Origin: Candidatus Nanosynbacter sp. TM7-074
GTDB lineage: Bacteria; Patescibacteriota; Saccharimonadia; Saccharimonadales; Saccharimonadaceae
DNA length: 64,000 nucleotides
Direction of reading: 5' to 3'
NCBI RefSeq assembly: GCF_041006295.1
Contig: NZ_CP158487.1
Span: 62,001-126,000, forward strand
The first letter of the stretch is position 1, and each line of letters begins with the position of its first letter. Shown piece by piece: positions 1 to 7,570 of the stretch. A program made the translations under genes and the position numbers. A model generated the notes under the pieces. It saw only the letters and a list, made by a program, of their open reading frames with translations. It was not told the DNA's origin and searched no databases.

Positions 1-2
1 AA

Positions 3-650
3 ATAGTCTCTAAAGAGCTTTCCTTTGAGGAAACTCCATTGATGGGCGGCACGTTAAATGCGACTACTACGCAGGCTGCCGAGGATAAGATAAGGGCGCT
101 AGCTAGTGACCAGAATAAGACTATCTTAACTCATAGTAAGTATGTGGGTGATAGCACACCATCATTTGGCGACACGCCGTTGAATGCGGCTATGGGGGCT
201 TCTGATGAACCACCAAAAATTGACCCATTTGCTACAACTAATGCTGAACAAAGATTGTCGACAATACCTGTTGCTCCTCAATCTGATGAGTCAATTATTG
301 CGGCAATTACCAATGATACAAACCAACTAAGCACGCCGTTGGCTGTAGAGCCAAATCAAGTTGGTGTCTCTCCTGAGCCTGTTTTAGCTGCTCCGTTACA
401 ACCTGAGAATACGGCTAACGAGATTTCTTTACCAATGCCACCAGCAATTCCAGATTTTGGTGCAATGCCGCCAATGCCGCCAGCGCCAATCGGTGTTGAT
501 ACTGCTGGATTGCCGCAACTTTCGCCACTAGGCGTAGCGCCTGAACCGGTAGCCGCTGAAGTAGCTCCAGCGCCAGCGTTGCCGACTCAGCCAATTCAAA
601 ATACCGGGGAATTTAATCCAGGTCAATTCCAGATTCCAGGGCAAAAATAG
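3..650 (+). CDS. C-terminal part of a Pro/Ala-rich protein (truncated by window edge)
   Basis: The reading frame is open from the first bases of the window, so the gene begins upstream; an internal ATG lies at 42 but the frame before it is coding-like. The visible 215 residues are acidic at first and then strongly enriched in Pro and Ala, with repeated PxPP and APxP stretches over the last 100 residues, typical of a disordered tail. The stop at 648-650 lies 3 nt before the truB ATG, so the two genes are co-transcribed. I recognise no domain in the visible part. The N-terminal half, out of view, must decide its function. Confidence 0.7.
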   Translation: MVSKELSFEETPLMGGTLNATTTQAAEDKIRALASDQNKTILTHSKYVGDSTPSFGDTPLNAAMGASDEPPKIDPFATTNAEQRLSTIPVAPQSDESIIAAITNDTNQLSTPLAVEPNQVGVSPEPVLAAPLQPENTANEISLPMPPAIPDFGAMPPMPPAPIGVDTAGLPQLSPLGVAPEPVAAEVAPAPALPTQPIQNTGEFNPGQFQIPGQK

Positions 651-653
651 TTG

Positions 654-1310
654 ATGGATGAAATCATTCTTATCGATAAGCCACAAGGTTTGACTAGCTT
701 TGGGGTGGTGGCGCGCTTACGGCGAGTTTTATCTAATCAGGCGGGTAAGAAAGTGAAAGTTGGCCATACGGGCACGCTTGATCCGTTTGCGACAGGATTA
801 ATGATTATTGTGACAGGAAAGAAATGTCGGGAAGCCGAGACGTTTACCAAGCTAGATAAATGGTATGAGGCGGAGATTATCCTGGGTAAAAATAGTTCAA
901 CTGGCGATCCTGAGGGCGAAATTGTCGAAGTATCTGATTATAAGCCGAGTTTAGAGGAAGTCCAACAGGTAATCGGTCAGTTTGCGGGGAAAATTGAGCA
1001 GACCCCGCCTATTTTTAGTGCAATAAAAATTAACGGTCAGCGAGCTTACAAATTGGCTCGCGAAGGGAAGCGAGTGGAGATTCCGAAGCGCACTGTGGAG
1101 ATTTATTCGTTGGAATTGTTGTCCTATGAATATCCTAAGTTAAGAATCAAAACTCATGTTTCTAGCGGAACTTACATCCGAACATTAGCGGTGGATATTG
1201 GTGATAGATTAAATACGGGTGCGTATTGTGAGAATTTGCGGCGCACACAAATAGCCGATTATTCTATTAGGGAAGCGAAGACTTTAGCGGATTTTGGAAT
1301 TACTATCTAA
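654..1310 (+). CDS. truB: tRNA pseudouridine-55 synthase TruB
   Basis: Makes pseudouridine 55 in the T arm of tRNAs. The N terminus has the family opening IDKPxGxTS (residues 6-14), and the catalytic motif GHTGTLDPFATGL at about residues 38-50 carries the active-site Asp. A second conserved block, SGTYIRTLAVDIG, lies near residue 180. At 218 residues it is shorter than the E. coli protein (about 314), mainly because the C-terminal RNA-binding PUA-like part is missing. I start at the ATG at 654; a TTG at 651 directly precedes it. It follows the upstream gene by 3 nt and the rpsO promoter begins right at its stop, a truB-rpsO order common in bacteria. Confidence 0.95.
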   Translation: MDEIILIDKPQGLTSFGVVARLRRVLSNQAGKKVKVGHTGTLDPFATGLMIIVTGKKCREAETFTKLDKWYEAEIILGKNSSTGDPEGEIVEVSDYKPSLEEVQQVIGQFAGKIEQTPPIFSAIKINGQRAYKLAREGKRVEIPKRTVEIYSLELLSYEYPKLRIKTHVSSGTYIRTLAVDIGDRLNTGAYCENLRRTQIADYSIREAKTLADFGITI

Positions 1311-1339
1311 TTGCAAAAAGCTGAGTAATTTGGTATAAT
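1311..1339 (+). promoter_or_regulatory. Promoter of rpsO
   Basis: TTGCAA (1311-1316), 17 nt spacer, TATAAT (1334-1339). Transcription should begin around 1346, only a few bases before the rpsO ATG at 1349, so the mRNA is likely leaderless. The -35 box starts on the base after the truB stop codon. Confidence 0.75.
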
Positions 1340-1348
1340 GACAGGGCT

Positions 1349-1615
1349 ATGATTAGCAAAGATAATAAAGCGAAAGCAATTGCTTTGACTCAGGTCAATA
1401 AAAACGACGTCGGTAGCCCACAGGCTCAGGTGTCAGTTTTGACGGCTCGTATCAAAGAGGTTACGGAGCATCTGAAGGCGAATAAGCACGACTTCATGGC
1501 GCGCCGCGGCTTGATTCAAATGGTTGGTAAGCGTAAGCGCTTGCTGAAATATTTGGAGCGAACTGATTTTGAGAGCTACAAAGCAGTTGTTGCCAAGTTA
1601 GGTTTGCGTAAGTAA
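1349..1615 (+). CDS. rpsO: 30S ribosomal protein S15
   Basis: Binds the central domain of 16S rRNA early in small-subunit assembly. Its 88 residues match the usual family length. Conserved features seen are DVGSPQAQV near residues 20-28, the helix LTxRIxxxTEHLKxNKHD, and the GLxxMVGKRKRLLKYL block near residues 54-70. No Shine-Dalgarno sequence precedes the ATG; a promoter 9 nt upstream suggests a leaderless message, so the leader-based S15 autoregulation known in E. coli is unlikely here. A strong terminator follows 23 nt after the stop. Confidence 0.97.
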   Translation: MISKDNKAKAIALTQVNKNDVGSPQAQVSVLTARIKEVTEHLKANKHDFMARRGLIQMVGKRKRLLKYLERTDFESYKAVVAKLGLRK

Positions 1616-1638
1616 TTTTACGTTAGGAAAACTGCTTA

Positions 1639-1666
1639 AGTCCCCTTCGGCGAGAAGGGGACTTTT
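1639..1666 (+). terminator. Rho-independent terminator after rpsO
   Basis: Ten-base-pair hairpin AGTCCCCTTC / GAAGGGGACT with loop GGCGA, followed by TTTT. It could also serve the converging sortase gene. Confidence 0.85.
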
Positions 1667-1676
1667 GTAATGGCAA

Positions 1677-2285
1677 TTATTTTTTCAATTTGGCGATAAG
1701 TACGTCACGTCCGTCATTGGCGCCGCCTAAAGTACAGGAATAGAGAGTTAGTTGTGGCTGATCAGTGCGCTGTTCGATTTCTATTGCCTCTGGCTTAACG
1801 CTACGTTTTTCGCTGATGACATAAATGTAGCGCTCTCCGTTATAATCGATAACAATATCATCGCTAACTGTCAGCTTATCAATATTGTAAAATGGTGATT
1901 TTCTAAGTGTTTGCTGAGGGGTCAAGCCCATAATAAAACGGTGTGCGGATAAAACAAAATTGCCACCATCCTTCGGATTGCCATTCTCTGGTTTACGCCA
2001 CCAAGCGCCGTGTTCCATAGTTTCTGCACCGCCAGGTGCGTACGGCAAATTAATATCAATTTTTGGGATATAAAGTCGATTTTCAGTGATTTTATTTTCT
2101 GTTTTGCTGATCAGTTGGGTGGTGGAGTTATTCTTTTGATCAATAGTTTGTGACAATATAAACGGTGTTATGGCAATAGCAAGTGTATACAGTCCGCTAA
2201 TAATCATTATAGTCGCAATTATAGAAGGAAGGCGAACTTTCCAGTTTTTTGACTGTCTTGTTGACGACTTCAATTGTAGTGACAT
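1677..2285 (-). CDS. Sortase (class D/E type transpeptidase)
   Basis: Membrane-anchored cysteine transpeptidase that attaches LPXTG-type proteins to the cell surface. An N-terminal membrane segment spans about residues 20-45. The catalytic triad is visible: His in LSAHRF (about 115), Cys in TLYSCTLGG (about 183), and Arg in GRDVLIAKL (about 193). Length (202) fits class D/E sortases. The window encodes one clear candidate substrate, the protein at 53888-55492 with QLPKTG near its C terminus. An ATTATA (2292-2297, TATAAT on this strand) lies 6 nt before the ATG, suggesting a leaderless transcript. The exact class assignment is inferred. Confidence 0.88.
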   Translation of the reverse strand: MSLQLKSSTRQSKNWKVRLPSIIATIMIISGLYTLAIAITPFILSQTIDQKNNSTTQLISKTENKITENRLYIPKIDINLPYAPGGAETMEHGAWWRKPENGNPKDGGNFVLSAHRFIMGLTPQQTLRKSPFYNIDKLTVSDDIVIDYNGERYIYVISEKRSVKPEAIEIEQRTDQPQLTLYSCTLGGANDGRDVLIAKLKK

Positions 2286-2364
2286 GACTCAATTATAGCA
2301 CTATACTCATACTGTATAATCGTGGGTGGGGATAGGAGTGGTGTGCTACATGAGGTAATGGGGG

Positions 2365-2393
2365 TTGAATTATTATGATTTTTATGCTATAAT
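2365..2393 (+). promoter_or_regulatory. Promoter of the unknown gene at 2402
   Basis: TTGAAT (2365-2370), 17 nt spacer, TGC-extended TATAAT (2388-2393), ending 8 nt before the ATG at 2402. The transcript should be leaderless. Confidence 0.7.
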
Positions 2394-2401
2394 TTACTAT
2401 T

Positions 2402-3598
2402 ATGAATAAAGAACCTACACTCCCTAATAAGCCACTCTGGGTGCCGGAAAGAGAGTTTCTTGATGAAGAAAATCGGCAGTCTATAATCAAAATCTTAGGC
2501 GTTATCGCAACAGATCGTTCTAACCAGCAATTTGCTGAAGCCGCGCGGGCAGCTGCCAATGATATTGAAAGTGGTGATTTGGCGTCAGGTTCGCGAGATT
2601 TCATGTGGGCGCGCTTTATGGGTGTCCAGCATGGCACTATGGAAGGTGGCGACGGTAAGGTGCGGGTTAATGAGGAAAACTATCCTAGGTTGCGACCGTT
2701 GGCTGAACAGCTACACTATGGTGATATGCGTTTTCTAGAGTCAAATCCGGCCGATAGTACCGTAGAGTATGGTAGTAGTATTGTTCTAGGTGGATCAGCA
2801 GAAGAGATGCCAAAACGTCTACAGGCTGCGCGAGGTAAAAATCCACGAGATATCGCTGTTCAGGACACGTATTTACTAGTTGGACAGCGCCAACGCTGGA
2901 GCGGTATACCGACTGAGAAAAATCCTGATGCCATTTTGGCGGCAGTATCAAGATCGCTTGGCGGTGTTGACATGGATAGGCTCAAGGAAAAATCACCTTG
3001 GCTACGGGATGAGCTACGCAAAAAGGTTGAGGCTGGTAGTTGGGGTGAAGCATTCGCCACGGAGATGGCGATTGGACGGCTGGGTCTTGAGGCTTACTTT
3101 GACGTGCATGGCTTAATTGACTGGGAGAATGGTATTGAGGAGACTGCACCTAGCGAAAGCCGGCCAAGTATACCGGGTGTTCCGGATCGAGAAAATGTCT
3201 TAGTAACGTATCACTTGCTCGATGGAACTCGTGCAACATTGCTAAATGCTGCTGCGGTGCCGAGAAAGCGCGGTGTTCCACGGCCAACGAGTGATAGTCA
3301 GATCAAAGAACTACTAGATTTGGGTGTCCTAGAGCGCAATAAAGAGTATCCTCTTAGTATCGTTACAGATTCACCGCACTATCTTCGAGCCGCTACTGAT
3401 GTCGCTATTCGGATATTGGCACACCCCGAGACAAGGGATATAGTCATTGCTCCCCCCGTCTCGCCGTATAGGCCGTCAAGCCCAGAGAATGTCCTAAAAG
3501 CACTAGGAGAGATTCCGGCAACCTATAAGGCTGATAAGCGTGTTCACGCCGTATTGCGTGGCGAAGATCCGGACGCTAGAGAGCTGGCTGATTTGTAG
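2402..3598 (+). CDS. Conserved-looking protein of unknown function, weak YdcF/SanA-like pattern
   Basis: 398 residues, soluble, with no signal peptide or membrane segment. I do not recognise it with confidence. The order of a few elements recalls the DUF218 (YdcF/SanA) fold: SSIVLGGSAEEMPKRLQAA near residue 125, YLLVGQRQRW near 158, an acidic TEMAIGRLGLEAYF near 220, and SIVTDSPHYLRAATDVAIRIL near 320, which resembles the VTSxxHxxRA motif of that family. This is only a visual resemblance. Codon use has more C/G in third positions than neighbouring AT-rich genes. It has its own promoter and stands alone between the sortase and pnp. Confidence 0.75.
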   Translation: MNKEPTLPNKPLWVPEREFLDEENRQSIIKILGVIATDRSNQQFAEAARAAANDIESGDLASGSRDFMWARFMGVQHGTMEGGDGKVRVNEENYPRLRPLAEQLHYGDMRFLESNPADSTVEYGSSIVLGGSAEEMPKRLQAARGKNPRDIAVQDTYLLVGQRQRWSGIPTEKNPDAILAAVSRSLGGVDMDRLKEKSPWLRDELRKKVEAGSWGEAFATEMAIGRLGLEAYFDVHGLIDWENGIEETAPSESRPSIPGVPDRENVLVTYHLLDGTRATLLNAAAVPRKRGVPRPTSDSQIKELLDLGVLERNKEYPLSIVTDSPHYLRAATDVAIRILAHPETRDIVIAPPVSPYRPSSPENVLKALGEIPATYKADKRVHAVLRGEDPDARELADL

Positions 3599-3763
3599 GA
3601 AATACGAAGCAGCAAACAGAGTTAAACGGTTAGGCCGGGCGCCATAGGAGCAAATGTAACGTGTATTGTATGGTGAGCTGCCGTTCATCAAAGGAGATTG
3701 ATTTTCAGAGTGGATTGTGTCTAGTTTTGGCTTTCTATAAAGCCTATAAAGCGCACACCGCTG

Positions 3764-3772
3764 TGATATAAT
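3764..3772 (+). promoter_or_regulatory. Extended -10 promoter of pnp
   Basis: TGA-TATAAT at 3764-3772 with no good -35 match. It would give a leader of about 100 nt before the pnp ATG at 3878. pnp leaders in other bacteria are sites of autoregulation, but no clear hairpin was established here. Confidence 0.45.
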
Positions 3773-3877
3773 AAAATACGCGAATATAACCCGCAGACGG
3801 TGATGGATGTGTGGTGTGTTGACCGGTAAACCAGCACGCATGCACCTGTTACTGTCTTTGCGAGAAAGAGAGGATCT

Positions 3878-5995
3878 ATGGCAATTATTAATCCAAGTGG
3901 CAAGGAGATTTTTAGCGTTACCACTGAGTTTTGTGGTCGTCCGCTGACACTAGAAGTAAACCGTGTTGGCTTTCGGACAACTGGTAGTGTGCTGGTGCGT
4001 TACGGCGATACTGTGGTTTTGGGTAGTGCGCAGGTGAGTAGTCGTCCAGTTCAGATGGACTATTTTCCATTGTCAATTGACTATGAAGAAAAATTTTATG
4101 CAGCAGGTAAAATTTCCGGTAGTCGATTTATTAAGCGTGAAGGTCGTCCAAGTGACGAGGCTGTGCTGATTGGTCGGTTGATTGATCGTCCAATTCGTCC
4201 GCTATTTCCGAAGGGTTACCGCCAAGAGGTGCAGGTTGTGGCAACCGTACTAAGTATGGATCCTGATTTCCGCCCAGATGTTATTGCGATGATTGCGGCG
4301 TCTAGTGCCTTAATGCTAACTGGCACGCCTTTTGATGGTCCAGTGGCTGGTTTGCGTGTCGGTCGCGTCAACGGAGAATTTAAGGCCTTCTTAACTTCGG
4401 AAGAGCGTGAGAAGTCGGATCTTGATTTGGTGGTGGCTGGTATTGAAAGTGGCATCACTATGGTTGAGGCTGGCGCTAAGGAAGTTTCTGAGGAGACTAT
4501 TGTTGATGCTATGGCATGGGCGCACCAGATGATGCAGCCAGCGATTGTCTTGCAGCGGGAATTGGCGGAAAAAGTTGCTCCAGCTACGCAGGAATATACT
4601 TTAATCTTGCCAGATGAATCAATTCAGCAGACAGTTGATGAGTGGGCTAGGGGTAAGTTTGGTGAAAAACTTCGTCGCCCATATCCAGAGCGTAATGAAA
4701 TGATTAGTCAGATTCGTGCTGAATTCCATGAGTCGATGGCGGAAAAACTTGGTATGGATGAGGAAGAATATAATGAGGTACGTGGTGATTATGATGAGGC
4801 GTTTACTTTGGCGCTTCATAAAGATGTACGTCAGGGAATTGTTGCAGAACAAGTCCGTCCTGATGGTCGACAATTGACAGAAATTCGTCCGCTTAGCTCG
4901 GAAGTTGGCTTCTTGCCGCGCGCTCACGGCTCCAGTCTGTTTACTCGCGGCGTGACGCAGGGTATGAACATTGTTACTTTGGCGCCGCTGAGCTATTCAC
5001 AACTAGTTGACACTATGGAAATTAATGATGGCGAGCGACGTTATATGCACCATTATAATGCGCCAGGCTATACAGTCGGTGAAGTTAAGCGAATGGGTAG
5101 CCCGGGTCGACGTGAAATTGGGCACGGTTATTTAGCGGAACGAGCATTGTTGCCAGTATTGCCAACCGAAGAAGACTTTCCATACGCCATTCGTTCGGTG
5201 ACAGAAATAATGAGCCAGAACGGCTCAACGTCGATGGCAGCAACTTGTTCAAGCTGCTTGGCGTTGATGGATGCGGGCGTACCATTGTCGGCTCCAGTCA
5301 GTGGAATTGCTATGGGTCTGATGATGGATGGTGATACGCCGTATGTACTGAGTGACATTGCCGATGCTGAAGACTTCGCCGGTGATATGGACTTTAAGGT
5401 TACAGGTACAGCAAAGGGAATTACCGCTCTCCAGATGGATATGAAGGTGCACGGCTTACCGGTGGCGGTGCTGCGTCAGGCGATTGAGCAGAGTAAGGCT
5501 GGTCGAGCGCACATCTTGCAACATATGCTGAGCGTGCTAGCTACCCCGCGTAATCAACTTAGTCCGTATGCGCCACGAATTGAGAAGATTAAGATTGATC
5601 CAGATAAGATTGGCGCGGTTATCGGCAAGGGTGGAGAGACTATCAATAAGATTACCTCAGAAACCGGTGCTGAAGTTGATATTAAGGAAGACGGCTTGAT
5701 CACAATAGCTAGCCCGAATAGTGAATCAATTGAAAAGGCACTGAATTGGATTAAGAGCTTGGTCGAGGAGCCAGAAGTTGGCAAGGTCTATGATGGTAAG
5801 GTTGTCAGTATTAAGGACTTTGGTGCTTTTGTAAATATCTTACCGGGTGTTGACGGTATGGTACACATTTCAAAGCTAGCTGAAGGTCGAGTTAATAAAG
5901 TGACTGATGTAGTTAAAGAGGGTCAGTTGGTTCGCGTAAAAATTACTGGAATTGATGAGCGCGGTAAGATCAATTTGACGATGATCGGTCTGTAA
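3878..5995 (+). CDS. pnp: Polynucleotide phosphorylase (PNPase)
   Basis: Phosphorolytic 3'-5' exoribonuclease that degrades mRNA in the cytoplasm. Domain order is complete: RNase PH domain 1 (about 10-220), helical linker, RNase PH domain 2 (about 310-540), a KH domain with [15 protein letters not shown] (about 580-595), and an S1 domain (about 625-700) ending the protein. The 705 residues match the family. A purine-rich GAGAAAGAGAGG precedes the ATG. RNase J is encoded 4 kb downstream, so both a 3' exonuclease and a 5'/endonuclease are present in this window, as expected in a lineage lacking a recognisable RNase E here. Confidence 0.97.
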   Translation: MAIINPSGKEIFSVTTEFCGRPLTLEVNRVGFRTTGSVLVRYGDTVVLGSAQVSSRPVQMDYFPLSIDYEEKFYAAGKISGSRFIKREGRPSDEAVLIGRLIDRPIRPLFPKGYRQEVQVVATVLSMDPDFRPDVIAMIAASSALMLTGTPFDGPVAGLRVGRVNGEFKAFLTSEEREKSDLDLVVAGIESGITMVEAGAKEVSEETIVDAMAWAHQMMQPAIVLQRELAEKVAPATQEYTLILPDESIQQTVDEWARGKFGEKLRRPYPERNEMISQIRAEFHESMAEKLGMDEEEYNEVRGDYDEAFTLALHKDVRQGIVAEQVRPDGRQLTEIRPLSSEVGFLPRAHGSSLFTRGVTQGMNIVTLAPLSYSQLVDTMEINDGERRYMHHYNAPGYTVGEVKRMGSPGRREIGHGYLAERALLPVLPTEEDFPYAIRSVTEIMSQNGSTSMAATCSSCLALMDAGVPLSAPVSGIAMGLMMDGDTPYVLSDIADAEDFAGDMDFKVTGTAKGITALQMDMKVHGLPVAVLRQAIEQSKAGRAHILQHMLSVLATPRNQLSPYAPRIEKIKIDPDKIGAVIGKGGETINKITSETGAEVDIKEDGLITIASPNSESIEKALNWIKSLVEEPEVGKVYDGKVVSIKDFGAFVNILPGVDGMVHISKLAEGRVNKVTDVVKEGQLVRVKITGIDERGKINLTMIGL

Positions 5996-6004
5996 ATGTA
6001 TAAT
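5975..6004 (+). promoter_or_regulatory. Promoter of the Q/P-rich protein gene
   Basis: TTGACG (5975-5980), 18 nt spacer, TATAAT (5999-6004). The -35 box lies in the last codons of pnp. Confidence 0.6.
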
Positions 6005-6040
6005 AATGAAAAAGCATAATTTCAGGAGATTAAATTTCTA

Positions 6041-6955
6041 ATGGATAATAGCAATAATAATAAGAAGCAGCAAATACCACCACAGCCACAACTTCAACAA
6101 GCTACGCCTCAACAGCCTCAATTCCAACAGGCTCCACAACAACCACCACAATTCCAACAAGTCCCACAGCAGCCAGTCATGGAATCTCCATACCAAATGC
6201 CTCCAAAAAAGAAAATGAGTAAAGGTGTTTTATGGGGAATTATTGGCGGAGTAATTGGGCTAATAATCATCATCGTTGGTGTAGTCCTGGCTATTATATT
6301 CTTGAGTGGTCCAAGTAAGAGTGATTATAAAGACGCAGCAAGCTTAGTGCCGCAAATGAAACTGTCTGAGCCTAAGGATCTATTTAAGGATGTGAAAAAA
6401 AGTGATGATTACGAAGAGGTTATAAATAAAATTATAAACTCAGTTGACGAAGCTCATGCTAAGTTTGTCGCTAATAAGGCCTTTAAGGACAAAGATGTTA
6501 AGGAGGCTTACGACAAGTATCTGAACGCGTGGAATGACGAGATGAAGCCTTACTTAAAATATATTGCAATTTTTCATAAAGAAAAGGCTTACTTTAATTG
6601 TAGAGTTCCTCGGGCAAATAAATATTTTGAGAAATCTAAAGATGAAATCGAACAAGATTTTGACTCTGTCATGAAAAATTGTATAAACGCCCTGGACAAC
6701 ATGATTAAGTCTGATAATGATATTGCTAAGAAATATGGTGAAGACTTGAAAAAGCATTATGCGGAGATGAAGCAATATTACGTAGCAGCAGCAGCCTATA
6801 GGCAGGACTATGTAAGAACAAATGGCCAAACATCTTTGTCGTCACCTGAAGTTCCAACGACTCCAAGACCTAATTACAAAAAGGATATTGCTAAGAGATT
6901 GAAAGATAACCTTGATAATTTACAAAAAGTATTAGAAGATAAAGCCAATAAATAG
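6041..6955 (+). CDS. Single-pass membrane protein with Gln/Pro-rich N terminus
   Basis: 304 residues in three parts. Residues 9-55 are a low-complexity Gln/Pro tract made of repeated PQFQQ / QQP units. A single hydrophobic segment follows at about residues 68-93 (GVLWGIIGGVIGLI and onward), preceded by a KKKMSK cluster, which predicts the N terminus inside. The remaining 210 residues are charged, Lys- and Asp-rich and predicted helical, probably extracellular. This cytoplasmic low-complexity tail plus a signal anchor plus an outer helical domain is common among Saccharibacteria hypotheticals. Function is unknown. CAGGAG lies 11 nt before the ATG. It is a single-gene unit with its own promoter and terminator. 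Confidence 0.8.
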   Translation: MDNSNNNKKQQIPPQPQLQQATPQQPQFQQAPQQPPQFQQVPQQPVMESPYQMPPKKKMSKGVLWGIIGGVIGLIIIIVGVVLAIIFLSGPSKSDYKDAASLVPQMKLSEPKDLFKDVKKSDDYEEVINKIINSVDEAHAKFVANKAFKDKDVKEAYDKYLNAWNDEMKPYLKYIAIFHKEKAYFNCRVPRANKYFEKSKDEIEQDFDSVMKNCINALDNMIKSDNDIAKKYGEDLKKHYAEMKQYYVAAAAYRQDYVRTNGQTSLSSPEVPTTPRPNYKKDIAKRLKDNLDNLQKVLEDKANK

Positions 6956-6973
6956 ATTTTTGTAGGTCATGAG

Positions 6974-6999
6974 CGCCTCGTTTTTACGGGGCGTTTTTT
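6974..6999 (+). terminator. Rho-independent terminator
   Basis: CGCCTCG / CGGGGCG stem (7 bp with one G-U) and TTTTTA loop, followed by six T residues. Confidence 0.85.
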
Positions 7000-7036
7000 G
7001 TTAGAGTAAAGTTATGCCTATTATCTACTTCAGTAA

Positions 7037-7058
7037 TTGGAGATATAGTTGACTCCAA
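7037..7058. promoter_or_regulatory. Inverted repeat, candidate Rrf2 operator
   Basis: Perfect inverted repeat TTGGAG-N10-CTCCAA located just upstream of the -35 box of the Rrf2-family gene at 7136. Rrf2 proteins are dimers that bind dyads in their own promoters, so autoregulation is a reasonable inference. Confidence 0.4.
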
Positions 7059-7063
7059 GTTGC

Positions 7064-7092
7064 TTGTAAAATCTGTCTAAGGGTAGTATAGT
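7064..7092 (+). promoter_or_regulatory. Promoter of the Rrf2-YhgE/Pip operon
   Basis: TTGTAA (7064-7069), 17 nt spacer, TATAGT (7087-7092). Leader of about 37 nt with GAGAAAGGA before the ATG. Confidence 0.55.
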
Positions 7093-7135
7093 AGATAGTC
7101 GATATCCATTATATCTAATTTGAGAAAGGACCTAT

Positions 7136-7570
7136 ATGAGATTATCAGGGGCTGTCGAACAAGCGTGTTGTATCATGGCAATTTTAGCCGATCCGAAACA
7201 AAAAACGCCGATAACTAATGATACTTTGTCGGAAAAAATGTCGGTTTCGCCAACTTATTTGAAGAAAATTAGTCGTAAGTTAGTAGTGGCAAAATTAATC
7301 ACCTCGACACAGGGTGCCGGAGGTGGATTTATTTTGGCAAGAGAAATGAAGGGGGTAACACTACATGATGTAGTCTTGGCAATTGAGGGCAATGCGCCAT
7401 TTTTTCAGCCTAAAGGAGTTATTGGGCGGGTTTTTGCGTCGCGCCGTCGTCAAGTGAAAATTGGCATGAACATGATTGAAAAAGTTTTTTCTGAGGCTCA
7501 GGAAAAGTGGAGTGAATACCTAAAAACTGTGACGCTAGAAGATGTTACTCGGGAGGTTTCTTGTGATTAA
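7136..7570 (+). CDS. Rrf2 family transcriptional regulator
   Basis: 144 residues with a winged helix-turn-helix. The recognition region SPTYLKKISRKLVVAKLI (about 41-58) and wing GAGGGFILAR (about 64-73) match the family signature. The three-Cys cluster that holds an iron-sulfur cluster in IscR or NsrR is absent: the only Cys residues are two at the N terminus and one near the C terminus. It is therefore probably a non-Fe-S member such as the YwnA type. Its 3' end overlaps the YhgE/Pip gene by 8 nt, so that membrane protein is the likely target or partner. A dyad upstream may be its operator. Confidence 0.85.
   Translation: MRLSGAVEQACCIMAILADPKQKTPITNDTLSEKMSVSPTYLKKISRKLVVAKLITSTQGAGGGFILAREMKGVTLHDVVLAIEGNAPFFQPKGVIGRVFASRRRQVKIGMNMIEKVFSEAQEKWSEYLKTVTLEDVTREVSCD

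Noticed and set aside
2293-2637. Minus-strand frame of 114 codons
   Set aside because: Antisense of the 2402 gene and covers its promoter; no family resemblance.
6060-6180. Tandem-looking CAACAGCC/CCACAA repeats, possible CRISPR or satellite
   Set aside because: Units are irregular and in frame, encoding a Gln/Pro-rich protein segment; no spacers.
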